A DNA stretch of 64,000 bases from Paraphaeosphaeria minitans (GCA_015832175.1 WJXW01000012.1:1012001-1076000), one strand, 5' to 3'; counted from the first letter of the stretch, positions 11,001 through 22,989 are shown. Numbers and translations: made by a program. Notes: generated by a model not told the origin, from the letters alone.

Positions 11001-13200
11001 ATTTCCCTCTCTATAGAAGTGTTGCTATATTATTGTCCTAGTAGATTTTTGTAATTCAAAGCTCGTATTTTGTATTAATAAGAGCTAAGAAGTCCTACTA
11101 CACTCTTATTATCTTAGAAAGCGTCTTTATTCTAAGATTAAAAACGTAAGGTTTCTTACTAAAATCTTCTTTAATTAACAAAATCTAGTTTTCTCTATTT
11201 TAAGCAGTGGGCATATTAAATAAATCCTAAGATAATAAGTAAAATGGCCTAGGTAATTATTCTCTAGGTCTCCTAGAGATTACCTAGGTTACGTATATAG
11301 TAGTATAGTGCTCGTAATTCTTCTTTAATATTCTAGTAATCTTTACACCTTAGGCTATAGTTACTAGAGCTTATAGGGCTCTACTTCCTGTATACCCTAC
11401 TTAAAGGTGCTAGAGGTCCTTAGAATCTAATTTCTTAATATTAATCTAGGATAATCTTTTAGTAGTCACACTTATAATAATTAGACAAGAGTAGATTAGC
11501 TTGTATTATAGGAAAGTAAGGTTATATTTATATCTTAGGTCTACTAAGACAACGCTTTGTTCTAGGCTTCTAATCCTAAAAGTATAATCTAAACTAAAGT
11601 ACTAAATCTTTGCTTTCTTTAAAAGAGCTTCTAATATAATATTTATATAAAAGCCTTCTACTACTCTTACTCTTTAGAGTAGTAGATCTTCTATAAATCT
11701 CTTATTTTTCCTATATAAAGCGTTCTTAATTAGTCTATTACTAATTCCTAAGATTAGGAGGCTTTGTGTACCTACCTCTACACTCTTATTTAATAATTAA
11801 AACGTCCTAGGAATAAGTCTTTTATAATTATTAACTAGGTAAACTACTGTAGCACTATCTAGTATTATACATTCTAACAGAGGATAAGCGTTAGAATATA
11901 GAGTAGAGTAGACACCTAATACTCTATTATCTATAGGCAGATTAAATAGGTTTAGTAGAGTAGTAGTAATACTACTAGGATACTTAATAGTCTTAGTAAA
12001 GGATTATTTCTTATTCTATCCTACCTTCGTAATTATATTACAAAGGTTTAACCACTTAGACTACTTAAGTTAATTAAGAATCTCTAATTTTTCTTTATTA
12101 GTGAGATTAAATAACAATATTCTATCCTAGGGTAATCTAGCTATCGCAGTTTAAAGTCTTTAGCACTCTATTAGTTTCCACCTATAAGCATAGGGCTTAT
12201 AGGGACAGTTTAGTTGTTTCTTTGTCTAATTAGACGAACTAGAACTATTAGAATTAGTAAATTATCTCGATAATCTATTAAAAGTGGTAAATACCCCACT
12301 TGTTTTATTAGAACTAGATTAGATTAAATGCTCCTAGATAAGCGCCAAAAATACCTTCCCTAGATCGTTTAGCGTGATCTAATTCCGTCCTAGCGTCTTA
12401 TCCTAGATTAGCTGTTAGTTTATTAATTAGGCCTAATCTAGTGCTATACGCGCGGCGATTATATCTAGGAAATCTTAAGTAGTAAGCAGTCTACTAATTT
12501 TACTAATTAAGTAGGTCTTCGCTTTTTAATAGAGGAGCTACTACTCTTTAAACTAGGTCTTAGGACTTTATTTTACCTATTTAGCCTTCTTAAGATAAGC
12601 ACAGTACAAAGCTTAAATATTATTTTATATAGCTCCTTTATTTAGTGCGAGATCTTCCTTTAAAAGTTAAATTAGAGACTAAAGCGTAGTTTAGCGTGTA
12701 TTAACTAGAGTAATTATAGCAGGAGTAAGTAGATTAGGCGATACTATAGCGTTTACCTAAGTCTAGAGATTCTATATCTTAGTATAGTCTACTTACTAGT
12801 CTAAAACTGCTACTCTATATTCCGCTATTTATAAAGGAAAGCTCTCTTTATCTATTTTATACTTAGTAAGCTCTACTTTGTATAATTAAATACTTGCCAC
12901 AGAGGCTGTATCCGTAATTAGTAATAGTTTCTATAGAAGCGGAGGTCGTTCTAGCTTTACATAATTAATTGCTAGAGCGTTAATCGCCTCTAGGTTAATT
13001 TAGTTCTAGATTCCTTTTAAGTTTACTTAGAATTAAAGCTAGATAAACTAGTAGGGCTAGCTAGCGCAATTAATAAGCTGTACTTCTACTATTTTAATAA
13101 TTTTCATAATTAGAAATAGAGGGGTTGTATTATAGAGAGGTTCTAAATAGAGTGTTATATAATAATTTAAGCGTTGCTAAGTAGGTAAAGAGAATTATTC
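8050..13200 (-). pseudogene. Copia-A copy 1 gag-pol, RIP-inactivated
   Basis: Reverse complement of the gag-pol at 22990-28050 with the same domain order: gag near the 13.2-kb end, then protease, integrase, RT, RNase H near 8.1 kb. It has stops throughout. I identified it mainly by comparison with the second copy, where copia RT motifs are clearer. The original polyprotein would copy its RNA to DNA and integrate it. Confidence 0.75.
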
Positions 13201-13210
13201 TACGTTCTAA

Positions 13211-13226
13211 GCGCTAGGCTTATAAC
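13211..13226 (-). other. Primer-binding site of Copia-A copy 1 (putative)
   Basis: Immediately after the 5' LTR the minus strand reads GTTATAAGCCTAGCGC. This resembles the complement of the anticodon arm of initiator tRNA-Met (GTTATGGGCCC/GTTATGAGCCC) after a G-to-A change. Half-tRNA priming of this kind is known for Drosophila copia. The same motif follows the LTRs of the other copia copies here. Confidence 0.55.
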
Positions 13227-13421
13227 TGTTATAGTAAAAAGGGCTTAAACTATCACAGGATATTTAGGAGTAGAGTTATAAAGAATACAAAGAGCTAATT
13301 ATAGGAAAAGACGCCAAAAGGGCAGACTATATACAAAAGAAATAAGCCTCTTGGCAAGAATCCCGTGATCTAAATTAGTGGATCTAGAAAGAATTACAGA
13401 AGTAAGTATTTTACTTCAACA
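13227..13421 (-). repeat. Copia-A copy 1, 5' LTR
   Basis: 195 bp. On the minus strand it starts TGTTGAAG and ends CTATAACA, so the terminal TGTT/AACA ends are intact. It is less altered at its ends than the partner at 6178-6372. Confidence 0.92.
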
Positions 13422-16400
13422 CTATAACTTAGAAATAATTAGTAGCCAAGTATATAGCTAAGTTTTACAGATACGCTGTGTAACTTAACTAGGATAATAA
13501 ATCTCTTTAGGACATGTACAAATAAGAACTTAAATAGAAACTATGTAAGGAACTCTTACGTAGTAGTGCACAAATTGCTAACTTTAAAGAACTATATAAA
13601 GAAACTATTAGAATTAATAGAGAGTAGTTTTTATTGCAATAAGAGCTCTACTAAAACCCTAAAGTAATAAGCTTTAGACAACTAGTAAAAGTGGTTTATA
13701 AGAACTCTATTAGAATTGTCCAAAAGTAACAGCTAAGGAACTACTAGAGATATAAACTAATAGAAGATGTCTAGTTTAACTACATAGGTAAAAGAAAAAG
13801 AGGAAGGATAGGCCCTAAGCAGCCTAACAAACGCGTCTCTAATAAAAGTTAATAACTAATAACTAAGACCCGTAAATGCTTTATATATAGCAAACTAGGC
13901 TATATAGCTAGGAACTATAGATTAAAGAGCAAAGTCTATTAAACTAAGTTAAATATACTAACTATTAAGAACTAAGAACCTAATAAGAAATAAGAAGTTA
14001 TTATAACGCTATTTAGTTACTAACGCGTTACGCCAGAATAAAGTAAGTAATTAGATTTACCTAACTTATAATTATATAAAGATCTAGAAGATAACTCTAA
14101 TATATACTATAACATAGAAGACGTAGAAGAGATACTAAGATCTCCTACTCCTTACTTATAAAATAGGTGGGAAGAAGACAACCCTATATCACCTAAGTAT
14201 AAACTAAATATTTAGGACTATATAGAACCCTACTAGGCACTAAAAGGAATACAACCCTATAAAAATAAGAAGTTAGACTACGTACTAAAGTACTACCTAG
14301 ACTACTAAAATCCTATATACTAATTCTATATATAGACGCATTGCGAAGAACCAATATACGCATAACACAAGATAGAGAAAAAAGAGAATAAGAAATAACC
14401 TAGAAAGAAACTACGCTATAGATAGATATAGATAGACTACCCTATCGCAGCTTACAACAAACACCTCTAGAATAAATAATAAGTAAAATACTTTCCTTAC
14501 CTTACGCTAAAGGGTAATAAATACTGTAATATACTTATTAATAAAGACTATATATAACTGTACTAGTACACGTGTCTAAACTAAGACTGCGAATACTACT
14601 ATATAGCTAAACATTTAAACAGCTTTGTAAACTGCCCTATATAAGAAGTAATAATAGAGCTACTAATTTAACTAGTACATAGGAATAGTAAAGACTATAG
14701 GAGGAACAATAGAAGAACATCTTTACAGGAAGAAGAAGAAGACAATTTATATAAGCTACGTACTTAAGAATAACAATAGAAGCAAATACTTAGAAACACA
14801 TACTAGGCACTAGAACTTAACTATAACCTACACAAATAGATGTCTTTTTTAGGCCTAAACTTAGATAAGAAAACGCCTTTATTAAATTAAATACTATAGT
14901 AAGCATAGTATTAGTTAAGCTACTAGTACAGCTTAAAGGAATATAGGCTTAAGCTCTTATAGACTTAAGAGTAGAAAAAAACTTTATATCTTATTAAACA
15001 GCAAGATAAGTAGGACTTATAATATTAGAGAAAAAAGTACCCTATATTATCTATATTATAAATAGATCCTTAATGCCTAAGACACCTTAAATATACTAAG
15101 AGGTTACTACTACAATAATAGTCTAAGGATATAAAGAGGAACTTACCTTAGATATCTTACTAGGATCTAAGCATAAGTTAGTTTTAGGATTACCTTAGTT
15201 AACAATACACAACCCGCAGATTAACTAGGGTATAAAGAAAATATTATTTAAACGCTATAATTATATATTATAAGTAAAGCCTACGCATTAACTAAAAAAG
15301 ATAGTAGATAAGGGAGTTATTAACAACATAATACTATAATAGACAGTTAAAAAACAGAAGTACACCTTAGTAGACGCTAGTAGGAACTACTAGATTAAGA
15401 AGCGTAAAAAGGAGGATAATAGCACACCCCTTACCTTACTAAGAGAGTATAGGAAATAGATATATATATTTATAGAAAAGGAAAGAAAAGTAAACCTACC
15501 TAAACATTAACCCTAGGATCTTATAATAGATCTAGAAGAAGGGAAAACGCCACCCTTTAGACTACTATATAGTAAGATAGGAGAAGAACTCCTTAAAGAA
15601 TGTAATTTTATTAAGACAAACCTTAAGAAAGAATATATATAACTATTAAAGTTACTAGTAGTAAGCCCTTTTATGTTTGTTAAGAAAAAGGATAGATTAG
15701 ACAGACTATGTGTTAACTACTAATAACTTAATAATATAATAATAAAGAACTAATATCTACTACTAAATATTATAGAGTTACAAGATTAACTATTTTAAGC
15801 CAAGATATTTATAATAATAGATCTAAGAGATAGTTACCACCTTATACAAATTAAAAAAGGTAAAGAATAGAAAACAGCGTTTTAATTATACTATAGACTA
15901 TTTAAGTATAAGATTATGCTATTTAAACTTACAAATGCACTAGCAGCTTTTATAGCACTTATTAACAACGTACTCTATAAACATCTAGACATATTTATTA
16001 TTACGTATATAGATAATATCCTTGTCTTTTCTAAAAACAAATTAGACCACACTAAGCATATATAGATAGTACTAGAAGCACTAGATAAAGTATGCCTTTA
16101 TATTAAACTTAAGAAATATAAGTTTAACGTTAAATAACTCAAATTCCTAAGACACATTATTACTATAGAAGGAATTAAGATGGCACTAAGTAAAGTTAAA
16201 TATATAAAGAACTAGCTAATACTAAAGATAGCTAAGAATATCTAAGAATTCTTAGGATTCTATAGATTTAATTAATAATTTATCCAAGATTACGCAAAGG
16301 TTACAATACCCTTAATAAATCTTATAAAAAAGGACGTACCCTTTAAATAGATAGATAAGTATAGAATATTATTCTAACTCCTTAAGATAGTATGTATTAT

Positions 16401-17097
16401 AGAACCTATTCTTGTTTATTTTAGAAGCGATAAACTACTACGCTTTAAAATAGACGCTAGCGATCTTACACTAGGCGCCTACGCTAAATAAAAACATAAT
16501 AGTAAATAGCACCTAATTGCCTATTACTTATACAAATTTAATAACGCCGAAACACGATATAATATACATAATAAAGAACTCTACGCTATTATTAAAGCCT
16601 TAAAGCACTAGAGGATTTACGCGCTTAGTTACTTAACGCTAGAAATCTATACAGATTATAAGAACCTTCTAAGGTTCACAATAACAAAAAAACTTACGCC
16701 ATAATAATAAAGATAGTTATAAACTATAGGATAGTATAAGTTTAAAATTATCTATGTAGCTAGGAAAGAAAATAGTAGAGTAGACGCTCTTAGCTAATAA
16801 AGTAATCTAGTAGAAGAAAAGGAAAAAACCTTCTCTGTAATCCTTCGCAAAGCTAAAAATAAATCTCTAGAACTAATAGCAGAACTAAATTAACTTTTAG
16901 TAATTAACTAAGAAGTTCTAGAACATCTACAGACTAAGATTATCTAACAATACCACAATAACCCTATGTACGGACACCTAGGTATTACAAAAATAATAGA
17001 ACTTATCTAAAGGAATTACACCTTTAAAGAAATTAAGAAAGCTGTAATAACTTATATCTATAAATATGCAGAATGCTAAAGAAATAAATATAGTATA

Positions 17098-17409
17098 TGT
17101 TAGTTTGGCTTAATCTGTAATTAAGCATTTAAGGGTTAATAGTATACTATTATGTAAAGGGTAAGAAGTAGGTTTAATTAATTACGTCTAGTCTATTGTA
17201 TAAAGGGGCACTAAGGGCTTTATAAAGTCTCTACCTCTTAGCGCTGACCTAAGCAGGGGGTCCTTATATAGGTCCTTATAGGTAGGCAAGGCCTTATAAA
17301 GTCTCTACCTCTTAGCGCTAACCTAAGTAGTAGGTCCTTATGTGGGTCCCTATAGGTAGGCAGGCCCCTATTTCACTTAGTGCTATTTATACAATAAACT
17401 ATACAGACA
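17098..17409 (-). repeat. Copia-C copy 1, 3' LTR with a 74-bp tandem duplication
   Basis: 312 bp, gap-free against 19948-20259. A unit of about 74 bp (beginning cttataaagtctct, first copy near 17218) is present twice in tandem. The LTR of the other Copia-C copy (43988-44225, 238 bp) has one unit, and 312 minus 238 equals 74. Confidence 0.88.
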
Positions 17410-17649
17410 CTAGTAACTTTTCTTTTATATAATAGCTTATATCTATTATACGCTTTTCCTTTCCTATCCTTTTCTATCTATACAGTTAGCCTTCCCCCAT
17501 TAGAATAGGTTGTGAGGTAGGTGTAGTATCGCTATGTAGTAGAGGTCCTATTTACACCTACTCTTATACAAATAGGTAGTAACAGCTAACCTACTTAGTT
17601 CTTACCCTACCCTTTTACATAGTAGTAGAGTTATATTACGTAATAAGGC

Positions 17650-19494
17650 TCTTTCTAAGCATATGTCCTATGCGTAAACAAAAGGTAGAGTGTTAAGTAA
17701 TATAATACTTAGCGCTAGGTCTTAGCAAGTAGATATAGAAGGATCGCTTCTAGTTATATAATAAAGGTATGTAGTAGAAGTAAGGTATAAGGTAGCTTTC
17801 TGTGCTTCTTCTTTATCACTCTATTAGTCTTATTTATCTTCCTCCTCTTTTATGTAATAGTCTTCTTCCTCTAGCTCTCTTTTAAAGTTAAAGATATATA
17901 CTTATATATCTATAGCAGAGGGTTTATGTTTATAGAAGTTAGTGTACAATAATATATATTACCTTCTAGCTTACTAGGTATCCCTTAGTAGATAGTTAGT
18001 AGACTAGTATCCTTCTTTATAGCACATAAAGCATTTCTACTTTATATAAGAGCTTAAACTTCTAAAGTTACCTCTTTCTTTTAGTCTAAAGGTTAATCTA
18101 CCTCTAAAGGGGCTAGATTCTCTTATACAATTAGGATTATTATATTATTAATTAGTGTAGTACACCTCTTTACTATTTTAGAAAAACTGTAACTTCTTCC
18201 TATCTTTAGCAACTTAGAGTAACGTATAAAAGTCGCTAAGTAAGCCTTCTACTATGTTTTTAGGGTTAAATATAGCTTATTTAAAGTTAGGATAGCTACA
18301 GTATGCTTATACAATAGTAGTGTGTAGTTATAATTTACTACTAAAGCCTTATCTAAAAGCCCTTTAGGCTAAGGTAAGCTTGTTAATTATTACTTCTAGG
18401 GCCTTATATAATATAGTAGCTAGATTATCCCTTTTATAGTGTTTAAAAGTAAAAGTGGTCTAGTCTATCTAGTACTAATTATAATTAACACTAGTGTTAA
18501 AGTGCCTATTTAGTCTATCGTATAATTTATTCTATAGAAGTCCTAGTCTAATATTGTGTAGGTAGTAGGTACTTACACAATTAGAAAGGATTCCTAGGAA
18601 GATATTTGTATACTAGTTCTATAGTATACCTAGCCTGTAGTATAGTTCTCTAAAGACTTTTACCTTATCTACTAGGATATTATACAGCCTACTAGTGTAG
18701 TTATTCTCTTTACTCTAAGCCTTCTAAAAGAGAATAATCTTATTTAGCTAGATATAAGCATAATCTCCTAGTTATTAAAGAGACTAAGAGTGTCTAGCCT
18801 CTTTGTACAATATAGTTTGTTAGGCAAAAGCAGTCTAGGTTTTAGGCTACTACTACTAGTGTAGCTCTATATATAGTGTCTCTGTCCTCGCATGTATAGG
18901 GATAGGCCCTAGCTATACTCTATATATATATACATTGCTTATAGATAGTGTAGGTTACATTATTAAGATTATATAAAGTAGTTTAGGTTATAGTTATAAA
19001 GTTATTGTGCGAAGGGTCTATAGCTTATAGTTAAACTATAATAGTTTAAAGAGTTTCTTTGCATAGGTGTCCTTTATTATAGAATTAGTAGTAATAAAGC
19101 CTTCCTTTATAAGAAAAGTAATAAGCTCTCTTCTTACTATATAACTAATCTTATTAAAGATTCTCTCCTTCTAGTTGTTAAAATCTTTAGTAAAAGAAGA
19201 GATTACCTCTTTACTTTTAAAGCTGCTTACGCGATATTGCGCAATTATATATACTATATAAGTGTTTAGCTATTTTAGAGAAAGGGGTAGGTAGCTGTAT
19301 AGATCTACTCTATCTACCTAGTACTTTCGTGCGATCTCTCCTCTTAAAGTAATAGCCTTAATATTTATTACTTCCTCTACTTATTAAAGCTATATTGCTT
19401 TAGCTTTGTCTTTCTACTAAGGAGGTAGTATTAATTATTACGCGACGTCCTTAGGTTGTAGTTCCTCTAGGAAGTCTTCTAGTCTTAAGGCCAT
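17650..19494 (-). pseudogene. Copia-C gag-like gene, RIP-inactivated
   Basis: It begins with ATG at 19494-19492 (M-A-L-R-L-E-D-F-L-E) and runs about 600 codons with many TAA/TAG stops. A zinc-knuckle-like motif near 18035-17975 reads C-F-M-C-Y-K-E-G-Y-x-S-T-N-Y. It matches the C-x2-C-x4-C-x4-H form common in fungal copia gag proteins if the Tyr codons were Cys and His before RIP. A Glu/Asp-rich stretch follows near 17900-17830. No enzyme domains follow. Gag would build the virus-like particle. Confidence 0.72.
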
Positions 19495-19947
19495 ATTATT
19501 ATTATTTTTCTTTGTTATGCGACGTGTCTACGTTTAGTTATTACTAGTTTAATTATACAATATGTTTATGTTTAGTTATCGCTAGTTTAATTATACAACG
19601 TGTTTTTTAGGGTTATAAATGTGCTTACTATCTCTTTTCTTTTCTATAGAATAGCTTAGACTAGATTATACGACTCTTTATAGATGTGCGCGCTTTATTT
19701 CTGCTTATTATATAATCTAAAATTTAATCTCTAGTAAAGGTATTATCTCCTTTCTTTTCTATAGAATAGCTTAGACTAGATTGTACAACTCTTTATAGAT
19801 ATGTGCGCTTTGTTTCTACTTATTATACAATCTGAAATTTAATCTCTAGTAAAAGTAATAATACAGAGCCTACGCATCTAGCTTATAGGGCGCTCTGTCT
19901 TTAGACTTTACTAGTTTACAGTTAATTTAGAATTAACCACTAATTAG

Positions 19948-20259
19948 TGTTAGTTTAGCTTAATCTGTAATTAAGTATTTAAAGGTTAATAGTATACTAT
20001 TATATAAAAGGTAAGAAGTAGGTTTAATTAATTACGTCTAGTCTATTATACAAAGGGGCACTAAGGGCTTTATAAAGTCTCTGCCTCTTAGCGCTAACCT
20101 AAGCAGGGGGTCCTTGTGCAGGTCCTTATAGGTAGGCAAGGCCTTATAAAGTCTCTGCCTCTTAGCGCTAACCTAAGTAGTGGGTCCTTGTGCAGGTCCC
20201 TATAGGTAGGCAGGCCCCTATTTTACTTAGTGCTATTTGTATAATAAACTGTACGAACA
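19948..20259 (-). repeat. Copia-C copy 1, 5' LTR
   Basis: 312 bp, ends TGTTAG...GAACA on the plus strand. Same length as the partner and again with two 74-bp units. A 72-codon open frame at 20168-20386 spans its edge and is not considered a gene. Confidence 0.9.
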
Positions 20260-21325
20260 GTATATATCTTAAATATAAAGAGATGTAAGCAATTAGAATA
20301 CCAACAGTACTATAAAAAGACATTACTATGAATTTTGTTACAGAAATTCTAAACTCTAAGGATTTAACAATAGGAATTAAATACAACAGTATACTAGTAA
20401 TAGTCTACTAACTAACTAAGTATATTAAGCTTATTCTATGCTTTAAAAGAATAATAGTAAAGGAACTTACTTTTCTTATTTTAAACTAACTAATTAGACA
20501 CTATAGAATCCTAAAAATAATTATTAGCGATAGAGATAAGCTCTTTACATTAAATTATTAGATAACGCTTATAGCACTGCTTAGAACGAAATAAAAACTA
20601 TTAATAGCTTACTATCTACAAACAGACAGACAGATAGAACGTACGAACCAAACTATAGAAACGTACCTACGCATCTACTGCAATAGTTAGAAGAATAACT
20701 AGGTTTTACTACTACCTATAGCACAGTTAGCCTATAATAACAAAGTATTAGCAGTATTAGGACATACACTATTCTATATAAACTATAGAAGACACCTACA
20801 TCTCTTTAACTAACAATTTCCTACAACAATTAAAGTAAAAGAAGCTATAGATATAGTAGAAAATATAAAGAAAATACACTAACAACTCTAAGAAAATCTT
20901 AAGAAAGCTTAGCAGCAATTAATTTTATACTAAAATTAAAAATAAAAAATAGCACCTTAGCTAAAGAAAGAGGATAAAGTATATCTACTTACAAAGAACC
21001 TTTAAACTTAGAAGAAAAAACATAAGAAACTAGATTATATTAAAATTAGACTATTTTACATTTCTAAGCAAATATTACTAGTAAACTATAAGTTAGAACT
21101 ACTACTAGATGTAAAGATACACCTAGTATTCCACGTATTACTACTGGAACTAGCAGACCCTAATATACTAGTTAGAACCGCCTTCTACTACAGAACTAAG
21201 GAAGAAAATAAATTTAAGGTTAAAAAAATTCTAGAACATAATTAGCATAGCAACATATACCTTATTAAGTAGAAAGGTTACTTACACAGCAAAAACACTT
21301 AAGAACTAGAGAACTACTTAAGAAA

Positions 21326-21925
21326 CTATTAATAAAAAATTAGAGAATTTTACTAATAACTTACACAGTATAATAATATTTATACCTAAGATAGTAAAGG
21401 CACTAGATTATTCTAGAATTCTAATAGGAAATCTTTAAAAGCGCTCTATATTATAAGGGACAAGAAAGGACCTAAAGGAGTCTTATTAACTACTAGATTA
21501 ACAGCCTTATAAGATTTAGCCTTTTTAATATTCTTCTCCTTAACTGCTATTATATCCTTAGCACGCTTATTTAGCAAGTCTATTTACTAATATAACTAAT
21601 CTTTACGCGTGTGTGCAACCTATAACTTCTTTAACGCCTCTTTATAGGCCTTAAACGCAGCCTCCTGCGTTTCTCTTAGCTTTTTTATTTATATACGCAA
21701 TTTCTCTTTCTCCGCTAATAAATACTTAAACTTAGACTCTAAAACGCGTATATTATAATGTTAACTTTAATAAATACATTCCCTACATCTTCTAGACTAA
21801 ACGTAAACTTTATAAACATAGTTATATTTTATACACGTTAAGTATTTCTTAACTATAACTTCGCTAAAGGAGTTAATAAAATTAGTTAGATAATAGTAAT
21901 AAGTAGTACTAGACTTAGAAGGTTA
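21326..21925 (-). pseudogene. Antisense Zn2Cys6-like protein of Gypsy-A copy 1, RIP-damaged
   Basis: A frame antisense to Gypsy-A, lying between the chromodomain and the 3' LTR and overlapping the chromodomain at its end. On the minus strand 21835-21755 gives C-x2-Y-x6-Y-x5-C-x2-C-x6-Y. Tyr codons TAT/TAC are the RIP product of TGT/TGC, so the original fits the Zn(II)2Cys6 pattern C-x2-C-x6-C-x5-C-x2-C-x6-C. A Lys/Glu-rich, coiled-coil-like tail follows, ending at TAG (21328-21326). The copy at 61673-62245 has the same layout and a similar C-terminus (N-S-L-I-F). The N-terminal part (22005-21925) appears frameshifted. Function unknown; Zn2Cys6 domains usually bind DNA in fungal regulators. 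Confidence 0.62.
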
Positions 21926-22043
21926 TTAGAGTATAATGTAAGTAAGCTAACACTACTTATAACGCGGGGTAAGCTCTAGTTATAACTAGGCACAAGATAT
22001 AGTTATATAATTTAAGGATAAATCCTAGTAAAAAGGGAGATAA

Positions 22044-22454
22044 TATTAAGATCTAAAGGCTAGGCCTCCTAGGATTTTTATATGTATCTATATTTATTGT
22101 TTAAGTGGCATAGCACAAAAGGTTACGTAACCTAATTAGTGTAATTAGAGCGCTAAGACAACTAATTAGACTAAGCACTTAACATACTAAGTAACTAATT
22201 AGTGCTTAATTAGTTTAATTAGAGCGATTAGTCCACTAATCACTTAAAGTATATAGAAACGCAAGGATAGGCTCTCTATACTTATGTTTAATCTATTTAT
22301 TAATCTATTGTTTAGATTCTAGTAGACTAAATTGTTAACTTATTACACTTCGCAAGATACTATCGTATTAATAAGACCTTCTACCTTCTGTAAGTACTCC
22401 TGCCTAAGAACCAACCTTAACCCTTTAGGACTAGCTACCCTCTTGGATTTAACA
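22044..22454 (+). repeat. Gypsy-A copy 1, 3' LTR
   Basis: 411 bp, starts TATTAAGATC (TG changed to TA) after the polypurine tract and ends TTTAACA at 22454. The duplication CTAGG follows. Confidence 0.92.
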
Positions 22455-22674
22455 CTAGGATAGAGAGTACACGTAGAAGGTAACTCTCCTTATATACATA
22501 TAGTAGAGATTCTAGAGTATTCTACTTAGTAATTCTCTACTATCTATAACGTTACCTATGACGTCACCTATAACGTCACCTTATAACGTTACCTATAACG
22601 TTACCTAGTATCTATAGGGCTATAACGTCATTATAACGTTATTATAGAAAGTTCTAGAATATAGAAAAGGTAAC
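22455..22674 (-). repeat. Copia-B 3' LTR, piece 2
   Basis: Continuation of the LTR interrupted at 5332, reading toward the LTR start and containing the CRE-like tandem units (TGACGTCA at 22559-22566). It ends with GTAAC (22670-22674), the target duplication of the Copia-A element inserted next. Confidence 0.85.
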
Positions 22675-22869
22675 TGTTGAAGTAAAACACTCACTTCCGT
22701 GATTCTTTCTGGATCCACTAATTCATATCACAGGATTCTTGCCAAGAGGCTCGTTTCTTTTGTATATAGTCTGCCCTTTTAGCATCCTTTCCTACAATTA
22801 GCTCTTTGTATTCTTTATAACTCTGCTCCTGAATATCCTATAATAGTTTAAGCCCTTTTTACTACAATA
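22675..22869 (+). repeat. Copia-A copy 2, 5' LTR
   Basis: 195 bp, TGTTGAAG...ACAATA. This is one of the least altered LTRs of the family (it retains tgattctttctggatcc). Confidence 0.92.
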
Positions 22870-22886
22870 GTTATAAGCCCGGCGCT
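22870..22886 (+). other. Primer-binding site of Copia-A copy 2 (putative)
   Basis: GTTATAAGCCCGGCGCT directly follows the 5' LTR. It resembles the complement of the initiator tRNA-Met anticodon arm with RIP-type changes, suggesting half-tRNA priming as in copia. Confidence 0.55.
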
Positions 22887-22989
22887 TAGAACGTAGGATA
22901 ATTCTCCCTACTTACTTAGTAACGCTCAAATTATTATATAACACTCTATTTAGAACCTCTCTACAATATAACCCCCTATTTCTAATTAT

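Larger units (their letters stand above)
6178..13421 (-). mobile_element. Copia-A copy 1 (minus)
   Basis: 7244 bp with 195-bp LTRs at both ends, flanked by the duplication CTATA (6173-6177 and 13422-13426). It is inserted in Gypsy-A gag. In minus orientation the order is 5' LTR, primer site, gag, protease, integrase, RT, RNase H, a 1.7-kb 3' region, polypurine tract (ccccc at 6374-6378 on the plus strand), 3' LTR. It is an inverted relative of the copy at 22675-29874. Coding regions are destroyed by RIP. Confidence 0.9.
5744..14850 (+). pseudogene. Gypsy-A gag, RIP-inactivated, split by Copia-A
   Basis: Gag-like translation with many stops runs through 5790-6177 and resumes at 13427. Recognisable pieces are a K-P-F-K-D-K-K-K region with Y-M-R-G-D near 5940-5985 and, after the insertion, D-N-K-S-L-x-D-M-Y-K near 13490-13520. 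A CCHC knuckle near 13872-13920 reads C-F-I-Y-S-K-L-G-Y-I-A-R-N-Y, where the Tyr codons stand where Cys and His are expected. Taking out Copia-A and one CTATA copy gives a continuous frame across the junction, so the insertion hit a gene in mid-frame. Gag packages RNA and forms the particle. Confidence 0.8.
17098..20259 (-). mobile_element. Copia-C copy 1, gag-only non-autonomous element
   Basis: 3162 bp with 312-bp LTRs, flanked by GTATA (17093-17097 and 20260-20264), inserted in Gypsy-A integrase. Only a gag-like frame fits between the LTRs. Protease, integrase and RT are absent, whereas the related copy at 43988-47802 keeps integrase and RT. A purine-rich tract (minus strand, at 17410-17426) adjoins the 17.1-kb LTR, showing that it is the 3' LTR of a minus-strand element. 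It probably depended on full-length relatives to move. Confidence 0.85.
14880..21350 (+). pseudogene. Gypsy-A pol (PR-RT-RH-IN-chromodomain), RIP-inactivated
   Basis: Order in the sense strand: protease-like A-L-I-D near 14950; RT from V-S-P-F-M-F-V-K-K-K-D (about 15660) to the catalytic Y-I-D-N (16006-16017, normally YxDD, second Asp changed to Asn); RNase H with D-A-S-D and K-E-L-Y-A-I-I-K-A-L-K-H (16450-16620); integrase zinc finger near 16970-17092. It is interrupted by Copia-C and resumes at 20265 with the integrase core. A chromodomain (Y-L-I-K-x-K-G-Y) lies near 21200-21330. Removing Copia-C plus one GTATA copy restores the integrase frame. The chromodomain places it among chromoviruses, which target heterochromatin. 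There are many TAA/TAG stops. Confidence 0.88.
5333..22454 (+). mobile_element. Gypsy-A copy 1, chromodomain-type LTR retrotransposon
   Basis: It is bounded by 411-bp LTRs and flanked by the duplication CTAGG (5328-5332 and 22455-22459). Without the two nested insertions (Copia-A at 6178-13421, Copia-C at 17098-20259) it is about 6.7 kb. The order is gag with zinc knuckle, protease, reverse transcriptase, RNase H, integrase, chromodomain, an antisense frame, a polypurine tract (aaaaagggagataa at 22030-22043), then the 3' LTR. All coding regions are full of TAA/TAG stops from RIP, so it cannot be functional. Confidence 0.9.

Noticed and set aside
20168..20386. 72-codon minus-strand open frame
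   Set aside because: Spans the edge of a Copia-C LTR and Gypsy-A integrase, so it is a chance product of the insertion.
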